Assembly: GCA_973895155.1 (NCBI GenBank)
Contig: OZ316897.1
Location: 17,484,001-17,548,000 of the forward strand
Reading direction: 5' to 3'
From: Marsupella aquatica
Lineage: Eukaryota > Marchantiophyta
Length of the DNA: 64,000 bases
The notes under the pieces are model-generated. The model was given only the letters and a program-made list of their open reading frames with translations, was not told the DNA's origin and did not search any database. Position 1 is the first letter of the stretch. Each line of letters opens with the position of its first letter. Positions 46,665 to 59,240 of the stretch are shown in pieces. Made by a program: the position numbers and the translations under genes.

Positions 46665-47010
46665 TTTTGGATGGTTTCATGCGTTTAATTGACAGATGAA
46701 AGACGGTAGACACAGAGCGTTTTGGATGGGATCATGCGTTTAATTGACAGTGAATGACGGTACACACGGAGCAACTGCCATTTAGAGAGTGAGCCTAACC
46801 AGTTTTGTGCGTTTAATTGATATATGAAAGATGGTAGACAGAGCAACTGTGGTTTCATGCCTTTAGTTATAGATGAGAGATGGTAGACAGAGAGCAACTG
46901 CCCTTTAGAGAGTAAGTCCAACCAGTTTTGGATGGATTCATGCGTTTAATTGACAGATCAAAGATGGTAGACACAGAGCAACTGCCATTTAAAGAGTAAG
47001 CCCAACCACC
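46665..47010 (+). repeat. Minisatellite, about 60-90-bp units, five diverged copies
   Basis: The consensus unit runs GGATGG(T)TTCATGCGTTTAATT, GACAGATGAAAGATGGTAGA, CACAGAGCAACTGCC, ATTTAGAGAGTAAGCCCAACC. Some copies lack the second half. A smaller related pattern (GGAACATCCTTGACGG and GGAAACATTCTTGACCG) follows at 47060-47115. Confidence 0.85.
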
Positions 47011-47375
47011 TCGAGGGCGGGAGCGTTCACCCAGCAGACATGCTCGTAGGCAGAATGCAGGAACATCCTTGACGGGTAGTGTATATGGATGGTATGCGGA
47101 AACATTCTTGACCGTCAAGTAAATGGGTGGGACTTTCAAGGCAGCTATACTAGGTGAGGTTCGTACATATGCTATCAGGCCTGGTAAGGATCTATGTCTT
47201 TCCGCTCTCTCCTATCTATCTTGCATGGTGAGTAATCCAGCTGAGTGATTCCTTTACTTTCTGTTGTTAGATTCACGGAACAGTAACGAGGACTACGCCT
47301 TATAACGTCAGCGCACTCAAATTCAGCTGTACGCATGCCACTTGTATTCTATGATCTACGCGTCGTTCTCGTTCA

Positions 47376-47691
47376 GTCAATTCCTGTTTGATTTCTTTGA
47401 ACCAACAGGTTGCTTACTTTTCCTGTCATCTATCGCAACTAAGCGTTTCTTTGCTTCTCAACCTAAACTCAAGAACACTGTTCTCAACCAAGCACAAGAG
47501 CGTTCTTGGACTTATGGCCACTTTCTAAACTAAGTCAATTCCTGTTTGATTTCGTTGAACCAACAGGTTGCTTACTTTTCCTGTCATCTATCGCAACTAA
47601 GCGTTTCTTTGCTTCTCAACCAAAACTCAAGAACACTGTTCTCAACCAAGCACAAGAGCGTTCTTGGACTTATGGCCACTTTCTAAACTAA
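47376..47691 (+). repeat. Recent tandem duplication, two 158-bp copies
   Basis: Copies 47376-47533 and 47534-47691 differ at only two positions (T/G in GATTTC(T/G)TTG and T/A in CAACC(T/A)AAA). Each copy carries the same 52-codon open segment ending GHFLN and a stop. There is no recognisable domain. Confidence 0.95.
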
Positions 47692-48029
47692 GGCTTCTAC
47701 GTACCCTGCCATTCTTGGCCAACAAAATCTATTTGAGATAAACGTTTCTACTGCGACCAGCAACTAAGGTAGATTGGAATCAGTACACAACCATCATAAA
47801 ATCCGAAAAGGATACAAAGCCTTCAGCACGTCAACCCCGAACCAGATCATACCAACGAAACTAGCGCACGCTAACAACAGACAGCCAATATATAGGATCC
47901 ATGCCTACATGCTACAACAGTTCTTCACGGGCGCCCCCAATAGACCAACTTCAGCTTTGATTTGCGCTGGTTGATAACAACTCAGACAACCAAACCGAAT
48001 ACAGGACTCTGGTGGCAAAATTTCCCTGC

Positions 48030-51000
48030 TCAAGGTGCCAACAATTTGGCAAGTTCATCCACCGCAAGGCCACCCATAGGTGGTACATCAAATGGTGTGG
48101 TAGATGGTATCTGTGGTTCGACTTTGTTCTCCTGCAGAATTCTTTCATTCTCTAACCTCTCCTTGGCTAACCTATTTTCTTCAATAGCAGCCGCGTCGAT
48201 GATGCCTGAAAGCTCAGCAGCCTTCTCAAAGACAACATCTGGATCTGGAATTTGATTATCTAGCTGAAATGCCTTCCCCTCCTCGATTGCCTTCTGCCAC
48301 AGTGCCTCAACATCGTCCATGGAAGTCATAGAGGAACCTGTTATTCCTTCATCCCTCCCTAAAACCGCTTCGTCGTTGCTCAAATACGAAACTGAAGGTT
48401 CCTCTGTAAGATTGGTCACGTCTTCTGTAGATCTATTCATTGTGGACATTGCATTCTCGGTGATTACCTCTGTGTCTGAAGCTGCACTTCTCGTGTCTTC
48501 ATCTATGTCTAAAACTGAGCGCTCATGATTTCCATCCACTAACAAAGATTCATTTTGGGGATCCCCATCCGTGGTGCTAACAGCACCTTCAACGTTATCG
48601 CCTTCAACGGTAATGATGGAAAGATGAGACATTGCTGAATTGATACCTTCTGCTAGCCCCAGCTTTTGCTCATCACTGTCGGCTTGCGAGACAGATTCCT
48701 CCATGACATCCGTGACCTCATCTCCATCCATTGAAACTTCAATTCCTTTCTCTCCTTCTAGAATTTGTTGAACATCTTGAAGCCCTCTTGAATCACCTCC
48801 ATCCATTAAGACATCAATTGCTTGCTCGCCTTCTGGAGTTTGTTGAACATTCTCAACCAAGGCAGGCTTCTTTCTAGTCACAATCACTTGCTCTTTTTCA
48901 AAAGATAGCAGGGTGCAAGGCACCAGATCCTGTATCCAAAAACACAAATGCGACATTTGGATACGGTAGTGGGACAGGAGTTGCCACCAATAACAAGAGG
49001 TGAAAGATCCCCGGTAAGCTTATAGCAGACAAGAAACTCATCTGTTCCAAATCACGAAAACAAGCGAACCGAGCTGAACGGCATGGACTGGAGAAACAAA
49101 CAACCTTCAGCTTGGCACCAATTTTTTTGTAGTCGGTAGGGTTCATTCCTTGGCAGTCGATCCGAACCACCTCATCTATCTCCAACTGTGCCCTCACTTC
49201 TGCTACAAGGTTCAAGTATACTCCATTTTTTGCTGGTGGGACATCGGCAGTAGTTGTCAGAACTTCAAATCCAGAATTTCACCTATCAAAGGAAGGCTCC
49301 AGAATTTCTAAATTCAACAAGTAGCTGCTTCTGGTAAGGCTTGGACCTAGGACCAACAGATATATCCCACGTCCAAGTGAGGGTAATTCAATGGCACCAT
49401 CAAGGCCGTAGTTCTAGACAGTAAGAAACTTACAGAGCCTACAGAGAGCGGCAACTTTTCGTCCCATCCCTCTTAGTCGCCTGGCCTCCTCCGCTGTTAA
49501 ACCTTCCGGAACAGCTTGAACAAGCCGTGGGTAGATAGGATCAGGAGGCTTCCAGAGCATTATTGGAATTTGAGGCCTGCCCTTGTAATTGTAGTTCCGG
49601 CCTCGAAATAAATGAAGCACGCCACCAGTCCGGTGGATAATAACTCCTCCGGTTTTCTCCTGTCGACATCCAAAAATGTCCAAAATGAGAATTGGGGACA
49701 CATCCGGCTAGGTGTAGACAGCGACAGGGAGTGTGATCGATCACAATCGTCTCAACAGTTGCAATTCTGGTTCAAAAATTGTAAGCGAGCCCGGAATCAA
49801 AGCCTTCTCAGAAGGATGAAAATATTGATACCTCAATCACTCGGACCAAATTATCCATGTCAATTGTTGGAACCCCTTTGCACTTAACCTTGCAAACCAC
49901 ACTCCGCTTCCAGTGCGAGTGTATGACGTCCAACATGTTGTGCGTCAACCCATCCCTTCCTGTATTAACATTGGTCAATGTCATCTCATAAACCATTTTC
50001 ACATCACAATAGTTATGCCTCATCAATTCATGGTCGAACAATACCGTCCATGAACGATTCTAAACAGAGAAATGAAAGGAAGACAAGAGAGTTGTAATAC
50101 CCAAGTTGAGCTGCTTGCTCCCTCTGTTGACACTGTTAACTAGCTCATTGATTTCGAGCTGAGTAAGCGGTTCTCCCAGAATCTCCTCTCTGGTTTTCGC
50201 ATGCTTAGGTCCTTGTCCAGGAGGGAATGGACCAGGCCTTTGAACGTATTTCACCCCTTTCTTCCCAGGGGGGGGAGGGTTGAAAGAATCGAAATCAGGA
50301 ACCTTCTTCCTCTGCGGTTTCAGAGGAGCGCTGCCAGTCCATGGCCGTTCAAGCAAATCGGCTGGACCGAACGGTGACCAAGGAGTTTCCCGAAACCCAA
50401 TAATTGGAGCCGTGGGAACTTCGGAGTAACTAAACTGATAGCCTTGTTGCATCCACTCGGGAAGGTGTTCTGGAGTAAGAGGACGTTTTGAAGAAGGCCT
50501 CTGCACAGGCTCATCACTTGCAGCATCAGCAGATGGAGATTTATCGCGGTTCACCACATTCCGATCTGGCTGTGATGCAACATCACCCATAGGCTTGCGG
50601 AACACCTTCTTATCTATTCTTTCTGCCCTCTTTCGAGAGCTCTCCGTGTGCAGCTTGCTTATGGGCTTGGAGTACTTGGAAAACTTCCCCGGTATGGAGG
50701 GAAGGGAAGGTTCGGACCTGGATCCGACTGATCTGAACCTCTCCTCATGAGAAAATCCATCTCTGAAGCCAGTATCTACTCGTCGAAACCTTTCAGAAGG
50801 CAAAGGTGGGAGGCTAGGACGAGCAGAATCTGTACTAGCGGAAGATGAAGATGCAGCTGGAGGCAAAGAAGGGTTTACTGACTCAGGGGGACATGAGCAT
50901 GACCAGGGTGCCAGGCGCGACCAGGGAATTCTCCGAGAAACAGAAGTGCACAGGGAAAATGAAAGCCGGCTCGTTGAGCTCCGCAATACCGACCCCTGCA

Positions 51001-51031
51001 GCATTTGTGGCGGTGACGAGAGCGGCAGCAT
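48030..51031 (-). CDS. CRS2-associated factor (CAF1/CAF2-like), chloroplast group II intron splicing
   Basis: Five exons, 51031-50101, 49959-49832, 49659-49434, 49232-49105 and 48929-48030, join in compatible phases (1, 0, 1, 0) to give 770 residues; introns are 141, 172, 201 and 175 bp, all GT-AG. The Ser/Arg-rich, acid-poor N-terminus (about 1-50) is a plausible chloroplast transit peptide. A Pro-rich linker follows with [17 protein letters not shown] domain 1 spans about 289-378, including [15 protein letters not shown], the C-K-G-V-P-T-(I)-D-M-D-N core and [22 protein letters not shown] is a CAF hallmark. CRM domain 2 spans about 404-493 (GLTAEEA to VIVTRKK). In maize and Arabidopsis, CAF1 and CAF2 bind CRS2 to splice distinct sets of chloroplast introns; I cannot say which one this is. 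The tail (494-770) is acidic, with a short internal repeat, and ends near the [12 protein letters not shown] motif resembling other CAF C-termini. Confidence 0.93.
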
Positions 51032-51700
51032 TTCTAACCACGAATCAACATTAAGACCGAAACAGTCCTCGCGAGCGCTGTGACAGCCCTGTCACGCCTT
51101 CCACCTGCGCTTAAAACGAAGTGGATTTCTAATCAACAATCACCACAACCACCGAAAGCAGCTCTCCGGGAGCTTTCTTCTTCCACCTCCGCAGAAATGT
51201 AGACGCAGCAGTTACCCCAGGATAAAATGCTCACTGCCTTCCACTGAGTGAGAGATGCAGAGGAGAGAAAATCTGCCTAAAGATTCCGCTAAGGGTTCAC
51301 TACCATGCCACGAATTTTCGCTGATTGCCAAGATTTCGGAGACTGTTTGCACAGAACTGTGCCTAATGGTCAGTTTCTAGATTCCCGCCGTCACTCCCTT
51401 TCGCTCAAGGGATTTCTCCGACAATTGTATCCCCCGTCTTCCTCGTTCGTTCTCGACTCGCTAAATCACCACTGTAAGCTCGAGCAACCTTTGGCTGTCG
51501 TTGTTCGAGCTCGCCCGCGTCGACCTCGAGAGTTTTCACTGCAATCCTTTCAGAGAAACATCACACGAAGGTGCGCTTTCGACCATATCCCATTCGCGTC
51601 TCCGGTTCCTCAGCAAGCTTTCGAAGTGTAATTTTCTCGCTTTGAGGCTCTGATCATTCGCTTTGCTCTCGTGTATTTGGTACAAAAACAGCGTCACATA
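51032..51700. promoter_or_regulatory. Upstream region of the CAF-like gene
   Basis: GC-moderate DNA 5' of the minus-strand CAF gene. A plus-strand frame of 108 codons (51305-51631) begins about 270 bp from the CAF start codon and could be a divergent first exon, but it has no known motif. Just beyond, near 51750, lies AAACCCTAAACCTC, a telo-box sequence common in promoters of plant ribosomal and organelle-biogenesis genes. Confidence 0.35.
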
Positions 51701-54700
51701 GGGGCCCTAAGCCCAACGACATAAATGGTATTATGGCAGGGACAAAAACCCTAAACCTCAAAACCTTCTGAGCTACCTATGTGTGTGCCAGCTTATTTTT
51801 TAAGGCTTTTATTTTTAGCCAGTGTGGTGAATGTTTGCTTCTCCAAGGGAATAGATTCTAGGAATATTCTTTATCAGATTTTGAAGTACATCATGACCTC
51901 CAGATATCCCTAGATTTAAGGAGGACTGTTAGATTCTGGCTAATGGGGTCTATGATTTTTTTGGTGGAAGAGTGGCCAATGGTGGTAAAAAAATCTAGCA
52001 AATATTAGCCAAAAGTGGCAAACATTTTTGGGGGAGGTGGAATTTGGCTAAATTCGCACTTAAAAAATATGCTGATGTGTACCCCTCTAAGTATCAGAGC
52101 CATTAGAAATTGTGTGCCCCTCTAAGGATGAGCCATAAGACCTTGTGTGCCCCTCTAAACATCCAAAAGCCATAAGACCTTCTTCTTGGCAGTGGTTTGA
52201 TATGCACTAGGAAAGAGTATCAAAGTTTCATAATTATGGATGATGGGTTTTGGAGATAAACAACTGGCCATAGCCTTTCATGTAAAGTTTTTTTTTTCAC
52301 TAGCCTCATATGGTCATGGCATAGGACCAATCTTTATGGCCAAAAATTATGGATCATGAATTTTTCTTGTCAGTATTTTAATTACAAGTTAAGCTCCATC
52401 AATGTTTTAGGTTTGAGACCCCGAAATCTCCACTTTTGCGCAGTCTTCCGGTCCAGCCCTTTCTCCCTTCTTCAAAATCTTTATCTGCCAAAAACCCAGG
52501 CCCTTCTCCTCCCTTAACCCTACGAGCAACCCAACCAGCAACTACTTAGGCAATCACCCACACAAGCCTGACTGCTGCAGCTTTGCTCAGGTCCAAATTT
52601 GCCTTTCCGCAACAGTCACCCCAGAGTTGCAAATCTATAGACTACACTGTCGACCACAGGCTCCAGAGTGTAGCTTTCAACCTTGAGTTGCAATGTAGAG
52701 GCTTCACTAACAACCGCAGGCTCCAGAGTGTAGCTTAGATCATGATTTTAGATGAGTTTGACCACCCTTTGTAAATATAGGTTTTCTTTGCTCAAAAAAT
52801 GTCCTCATATGATGTTAAAGTTTGATCACCCTTAACAAATTCCAAAGCTCTATCATGAACTTAAATCAGCCTGCACCATCCGTCCTCAGGAAAAACAGTG
52901 GGACAGACCACTGTCTATTAGGCCATCTAGTTTCAACTCTGTGGATAGCACATTAGAACTTGCACATACTGAAGAAGCCAAAAATGTACTGATGCTTTAT
53001 CTTGCTCAAAAGTTTCTTTGCTGAAAAATTGTCCTCGTTATTTTCCTGGCATATAGGACTATGACCATATTGACAAGGTCAGATGCTCTAGGCACCCCCT
53101 GTTCAGTTTGTGAGGGCTCCGCGCCTAAAAAGCACTTCCACTGAAGGAAAGTCATCGTTTTCTCTGCCTTTCACTGTGGAATGTTTTTACCTTGTTCAAG
53201 GACCGCCGCTGAGCGTGTCTAACAGCTGTGGTATATGAAAGGGGAGCGTTTTTCAAATCGATGTAAGTATACTTTATTCCAACTTGTCACATATTTGCAT
53301 TCCGTCATGGACAACATACATGAACATACTAGGAGAGTAGTGTTGGGTCTACGAATGCCTGTCTCTCTACTTACATATGGTTTAGCCGTCAAGCTGATTG
53401 AGGAATGCTGCTAGTGCTGGAAAGTTACAAGGTCAATGAATAAATTCAATCAATCAAGTTCAAAATCTTCGCACTTTCATGATCAGTTTATTGAAAGTTG
53501 GCTGGACATATAGTACAGATTAGATCTTTACATCCGCTCTCAAAGTGTGCGGCATACTTGTGTGTGTGAGATCTGACTCTTGCAAGTCGTCATGCATAGA
53601 TTTGAGATACTTGGCTTCTACATTTCTACACCTTTGATACCCTCGGAATCTTTAGTCCTGGTAACCCACCTAGTTGCTACTGACGACACCACATCAGCTG
53701 TATAAATGGATGCGGAACTTGATGGGGTGAAACTACACTCTGATCACGAGAAAATCATACACTTGCAGGCACACCCAATGTATGCGAACAACCGCCACCA
53801 GAGCTTCCAGGCATTCATTACGATTCTCCAGGGAGTTCAGCTACCTTAATCATCAAGCCCAAATCAAAGTACAAACGGAAAACAGCTGTAACAGTCACAG
53901 CAAGCACCCGGATTCCAAAACAAGATTTTTGTACTGTGGTTGATGATGATCCCCGATCGAGAATGCGCCCCTCCTATTGACTTAATGCCTGGTCACCAAC
54001 GAAGGTATTTCTTGGAAGTCGCAGATTCAACAGATAATCGTCTCTTCACTCAATTTCCTCCGGCGCTCTCTAAAACCTGCTGAAGGACTTGGACAGACAC
54101 CATGGGAAGGATGTGATGAGGTCACGCAGCGAGTCTCGTCTCGTGGGAATGGAACAACACAATGTAAGGTCAAGGTCATGTTGTGACGGTCGCCCTATGT
54201 TCCATGGAATTATGATGTGTAAAAGCGGGAATGTGAGCTCTCCACACAGAGGAAAGCACATGTCAGGAACGGGAGGGGGGGGGATATGAGTGGAAAACGT
54301 GAGTTGAAGGTCCTACCGAATCAGTACGCGAAGTGATCTAGAGTACATTCCAGTCATCCATAGGGGGCCAAACAACTGAATCAATGGAGCCAGCCATGGC
54401 ATAAGATTAGGAGGCCAGCAGATACCATCGATTTTCTCTACTGTGACTTCCAAACAAACTAGACTTACTCTACTTGATTTTAAAAAGGCTTGCTGAGACA
54501 GATAATCAATAAACGACATGTATCCATAACTGCTTGCCAATATTATGAAAGTCCAAGGGACGGACCACCAAAAACATTTCAGATGATCAAAGCGTGAGAA
54601 GAACGGACAGGAAACTATAAGCAGGTTTCGGTGCATTAAATCAGGACCCATGTGCAACTCATCATACTTCTCACTGTGCAATGATAGCGCAGAGAAACCT

Positions 54701-56403
54701 GGCAGAGTTACTTGGAAACCCAATTCAATGTAGGAAGCATCAATTCAAAGACATCGAAGATAAGATGCCAGCCCTCGACTACGAGGTGCCTGTTGGCGGC
54801 CAGGCCATTAAGATTGATACGGCAAGAGAGATGGCAACCCGCAGGTACTTCCAATAGTCTCCTTGGTTTGAACCAACTAGAAAAACGAACATATCCTCAA
54901 TTACGCTGCCAGACAACCTACTCGACTGCCACAGGATAAACATCAGATTTACGTAGTTGACCCTTAGTGTGCTTATTTTCCATTCTATCTCTTCCCCAAA
55001 AGTGCAGTGACTTCGAGCTGTGATCACGAAGGACATCAGATTATGGGTGGTGATCTATCTGAAATGGTCAACACGGCCTGCTAAGCCCATCTGACGAACG
55101 AGACCTTGCACATTGTCTTCATCGTCCTCCGTGTCACCAAACAGCCATTGTGCTTTATCAGGAGAGATTATACTAAGCAATTTATAAACTCGACTTCTCG
55201 GTCATTGTATTCAATCATGGTATGTACACTACAATTTCAACCTACATATTCGGCGCTACAAATTAGATTACAAAGGAGGTAGAGATATGAGATTGTTCTC
55301 TTGAGGTGCTTGGCCAGAAAACAAGATTTTGCTAATAAGCTCAACAGGGTCTCCTGAAGTATCAAAATTTATTGCCTAATTTAGAGAACAAATCTTCTCG
55401 ACGCTTCGCAACCTATTCCCAACTGCTGTAGTTGCATTGTTTACAAGTCTTCGTGATTCACTTCATGGAGAAGCTTCCTGCTGGAATTTAGCCGTGTAAA
55501 GCGGAGGAGATCTTTCATTGGTTTCCTTCAGGAGTGAATCAACGTAAACCTACACAAACCTTTCTGCGTTTTTTCACAACCCAAAAATGCGGAGTCACAA
55601 GTCCAGTTCTATTTCACAGTCCAGGTCGCCTCAGAAACTGTGTCAAGAGAGCAGTCGATGCACGCATTGGGGAGGGAATAACAGCTATGCTTGCTTCCTT
55701 GGACACCGACAGATTGCAGAAATTTTACTCACACCATTTTTAAGTATCTTTCTAGGAAACCTTGACTCTCCATTGCCATTCGGTCTATACTTGTTCTGAA
55801 AAGTTTTTATTGTCTGTCAAAGAGTAGCACTAAAGCCACCTACATCAAGAAGACACCTACTGTGAAACACAAGGGCGAATGTCTTCAGTGCCTTGTGGAC
55901 ACTCCCTACTGCCGCACTAGGATAGACTGCCAGAAGTCTAGATCTTGGAATCAGTTGCAGGGGTATAAAGCACAACAGAAACATCACATCAATGCATTGG
56001 CAACATCTAGCCAAAACAACATCAACATTTAGTTAAAAATGAGGAGAGACTTCCAACTTTAGAAGCTCTAAATTTATACGAGTAAGGAAGAGACAATCAT
56101 AAGAGCCGAGTAACATTGCTCTCCACCCAAACCCAAGCCTTCCCACCAGCATCAAGAGGTGTACGCAGGCAATAAAATAGGTCTAACAAATTGAATGTGC
56201 GGACAAAACTGTGAATGACTTCAATACTCTAAAAATAATGGGGACTGTAAACATCGGATTTAATGAACTGAGGGGTTATAAATGAATTGAAGCCATTCGG
56301 GGTGCACCTTGGACAGCTTCCAACTCATGCACCCACATCAGCAAGCATTACCCATTTTGAACAATGCAGAACGTGAAGTAGGCCACCACAATCCCCATTG
56401 CAA
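51701..56403. other. Intergenic spacer, 4.7 kb
   Basis: No supported gene. It contains the GTGTGCCCCTCTAA repeat (separate entry) and a duplicated CAGGCTCCAGAGTGTAGCTT near 52657 and 52718. The minus frame at 54723-54313 (136 codons) is rich in hydrophobic residues but unlike any family I know. The last few hundred bases should contain the 3' untranslated region of the phosphate carrier gene. Confidence 0.4.
52076..52180 (+). repeat. Tandem repeat, about 34-bp unit, three copies
   Basis: Units start TGTGTGCCCCTCTAA (first copy GTGTACCCCTCTAA) and continue with AGCCAT(A/T)AGA. Confidence 0.8.
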
Positions 56404-58797
56404 TCAATGTGCCTTAGCCTTCTCAGCCTCCACTGGTGGAGGCGCACCACCAGTTGTTGGTCTGTAAACACAATTTCACATCAAATAAGCTATCAGAATC
56501 TGGCATCTCGGCGAGTGATAGCATAGGAGTTGCACCAAATATCTATTACGACCATAAGAAACCCTAAATCAGCAATCTTGGCCACCCTATTATCCAATAT
56601 CTATAACTGGTCGTCAAGATCTAACTTCCAATGAAGCAACAATGCTTTGATATGATACTTACAGGCCAACGTAGACCTTGAACGCATCATATATGCCCCA
56701 TTGAGCCCCGGTGAGTGTTCCGATCATAAGAATTCGAAGTGGCAAACCTCGAGTAAACAGAGAAACCATGCCCATTTGGGCAACAGCCTGCGCAAAGAAG
56801 AAGCCACTGCAATATGAGAAAAAAATCCTATTGGGCAACATCTGAGAACATGCTAACTCTGAAACGTAGCAACCACGTATCGAATTGGTTTTACTGAGAG
56901 AAATCAAACACATCTCGCAACCGTAACCATTGAGATGGCGTTACAATGAATGTTCTCAGAATCTAAAAAGAACTCAAATGAAAAGGGCGAATCTAGTACC
57001 TGTCCAACTGTAGCACCCTTTGCGTTGTTCAAGAAGGACACGAGATTATCTGCAGGATGTGATACAATAGCGCAAAACACTCCCGCGATGTAACCAGCAG
57101 CGAAACTAACACCCAGTTGCGTTGACTTGGAGCACTCTGACTTGGGGATTGGGACAGCGTACTTGTAAAGTGCCTCCACGGTAGCCTCAAAACATGAAAA
57201 TTTCATCATTGTGTCTGAAAGAATACAAAAGAGTTACCGAGATGCTTGCAGATACCCACCCGGTACACGGGAGGTGACGAAGACAACGACCACATGTAAG
57301 ACCGGTAGATTGCGCAAGTAAAGAAACATTCCACTCGAGTTCAATGTTCTAAAGCTAAATTTAGAGGCGATCTGGGCAATCTCACCATTTGCATCAAGTA
57401 GCATCCAAAACATTTCCATCTGATTCACAGCCACTCAATGCCATTTCCATCAAGGATAGAGGGGAGAACACTTACAAGGAATCTGTCGGCCCCAAAGTGG
57501 CACAAGCCCCTTGTATAATCTGCAGGAGAACATAATCAAATCAAAATCTCATACTTGGTCCTGCGTCACTGGAAAGAAAGAAAAACCAACACTCGGAAAA
57601 GACCCTCCGGAAACAGGTTATTCATCTAGGGTGAGCACGATTGAAGACATTAGACGGAAAATCGAGACAGTAAACGGCACTGTGGAGAACAGCAAGGAAA
57701 ACTTACCCAGCATATCCATCCTGAGCCACAAATTTTCTGAACCCATCTGACATACCATTGGCAAAGCCAGGCTTCGTTTGCACACGCACTTTAATAGCTT
57801 CAAATGGGCAGAGAGCAACATCTGCGATAAACTCGGCGGAGGCAGATCCAGCAAGGTAAATGAGAGTCTTGTAATTGTGCGCCATTTCCTCTCCGGCAAG
57901 ATCAGCGTAGTACTTCTTGAAAAACTCGTAAAAACCAAACTTGCAAGCCCCTTGAGCACTGTATCCCAGCAAGGTTGGCACCCATCCCTTGACCAAACCC
58001 TTTGCACCCTGCTCTGCAAGTACGGTCTTGAAAGCTTGGCCAATGCCTTTGTACTTCACCGGATCAATCTGGTGCAAGCAAGCCAATGACAGAAATCAAC
58101 TGATCCGTCAAAACCTCAACATGGGCTGAAATAGGGCCACTGGAAGTACCTAAAGGCCAGCTTGATCACATTGAAAATTCGCAATTATTTAGTTTCGCAT
58201 TTTGCCACAATATTGCATAACCAACACAATATGGAAAACGAGGGATACTACTCCAGAGACTCCGTGTAGCAGGAAAAACTCACTGTCCACGACCAGTCAA
58301 GGCAACTTCCAGTGAGACATCTTCCATCTAGCCAACCGCTCTACAGGTGCAATGCAGATGTGAAACTAGGAGAAGGGTTCAACAACGAGAGAGTTCAACA
58401 CCCGCGTGACAATACTAATAGACGATACCTGCATATTGCATTTCACGACGTCCATGGGAGTCACGCCAGTGTGTGTGAGGCCGCAACTCAAAATACCACC
58501 GATCGTGCACGCAGTGTAAAACTCCTTTGAGTACATGACAATTTTTTTCGGCTCGGCAGGCGACGGGATCATAAAGTTCGAGGATCCCTCCGCCACACCG
58601 ACTCTACTGCTGCTTCCCGCATTCTTGCCGGCCGTATAGGGCCGGAAGCGGGCAAATGGATCATACAGAGCTGGCGTTGCAACTGCAGAGGACGATACCG
58701 TCGACGCCGTAGCAGCAGCAGAGGTCCTCGGCAAGAGCGACATAGCTGCGCTTCTGTACAGATGCGAGGGCACCAACGAGTCTCTCCGATCGGCCAT
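56404..58797 (-). CDS. Mitochondrial phosphate carrier (PHT3/MPT type)
   Basis: Six exons, 58797-58429, 58068-57707, 57519-57476, 57214-57000, 56787-56663 and 56461-56404, join in frame to 390 residues with GT-AG introns. This inner-membrane carrier imports phosphate with protons (or in exchange for hydroxide) for ATP synthesis. Residues 1 to about 75 form an Arg/Ser/Ala-rich presequence. Three repeats each carry the carrier signature: PMDVVK (114-119), PFEAIK (211-216) and the less standard PADNLV (from 312) characteristic of phosphate carriers. Other family marks are [48 protein letters not shown] and [16 protein letters not shown]. The tail is [18 protein letters not shown]. Met19 is a possible alternative start. 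Length and motifs match the PHT3;1-3 group closely, so function is well supported. Confidence 0.96.
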
Positions 58798-59240
58798 CGC
58801 TCCAACCTAAATGAACACCAACAGCAATAACAAAAAAAAACACAACAGCACCTAATCAAGATCTCCTTCTCGTCCGTCAAGAAACAACACAGCCGTCAGC
58901 TTACTCGTTACTCCTCTGCTCACTATTACACTTCGCATTCCGCGACACACATCTCGATCTGAACCCGGATCGAGAACAGAACCCGCGACAGAAGGAGGCT
59001 CGATCGATCGAAAAACAAACAGTTCAACAACTCACTCACCTCGCGTGAGCAAAACCGATACCGACGTCGGTCGCGGAGACAGACTGAAATTTTCGCGACA
59101 AGCCAGTCGTCCACGAACCCTCCCTCGTTCCGTCTCCGCTCTGTTTGTGATCTGTTTGTGCTCTGTTTGTGATCTGTTTGTGCTCTGTTTGTGCTCTGTT
59201 GAGAAAGCGCAGCAGCAGCAGCAGCTACTAAAAAGCTCCA
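58798..59240 (-). promoter_or_regulatory. Upstream region of the phosphate carrier gene, with an 11-bp tandem repeat
   Basis: Contains CTGTTTGTG(A/C)T repeated about six times in tandem (59139-59206) and then (CAG)5-6 at about 59208-59226. They lie 340-430 bp upstream of the start codon, in the promoter or leader. No TATA box is obvious. A plus-strand frame through here (59045-59611) is low complexity and not considered a gene. Confidence 0.5.
59139..59206 (+). repeat. 11-bp tandem repeat, six copies
   Basis: Alternating units CTGTTTGTGAT and CTGTTTGTGCT. The regular alternation suggests expansion of a 22-bp pair. Confidence 0.92.

Noticed and set aside
47376-47691. Repeated 52-codon open segment as a possible duplicated small gene
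   Set aside because: The first copy would need an upstream start outside the repeat, the second starts inside the first copy's end, and no homologue is known. Kept only as a repeat.
51305-51631. 108-codon plus-strand frame divergent from the CAF-like gene
   Set aside because: It lies in the promoter/leader zone of the CAF-like gene, has no known motif, and no convincing downstream exon could be joined.
54313-54723. 136-codon minus-strand frame with hydrophobic stretches
   Set aside because: The hydrophobic content is not organised into clear membrane segments, and no family resemblance or exon partner was found.
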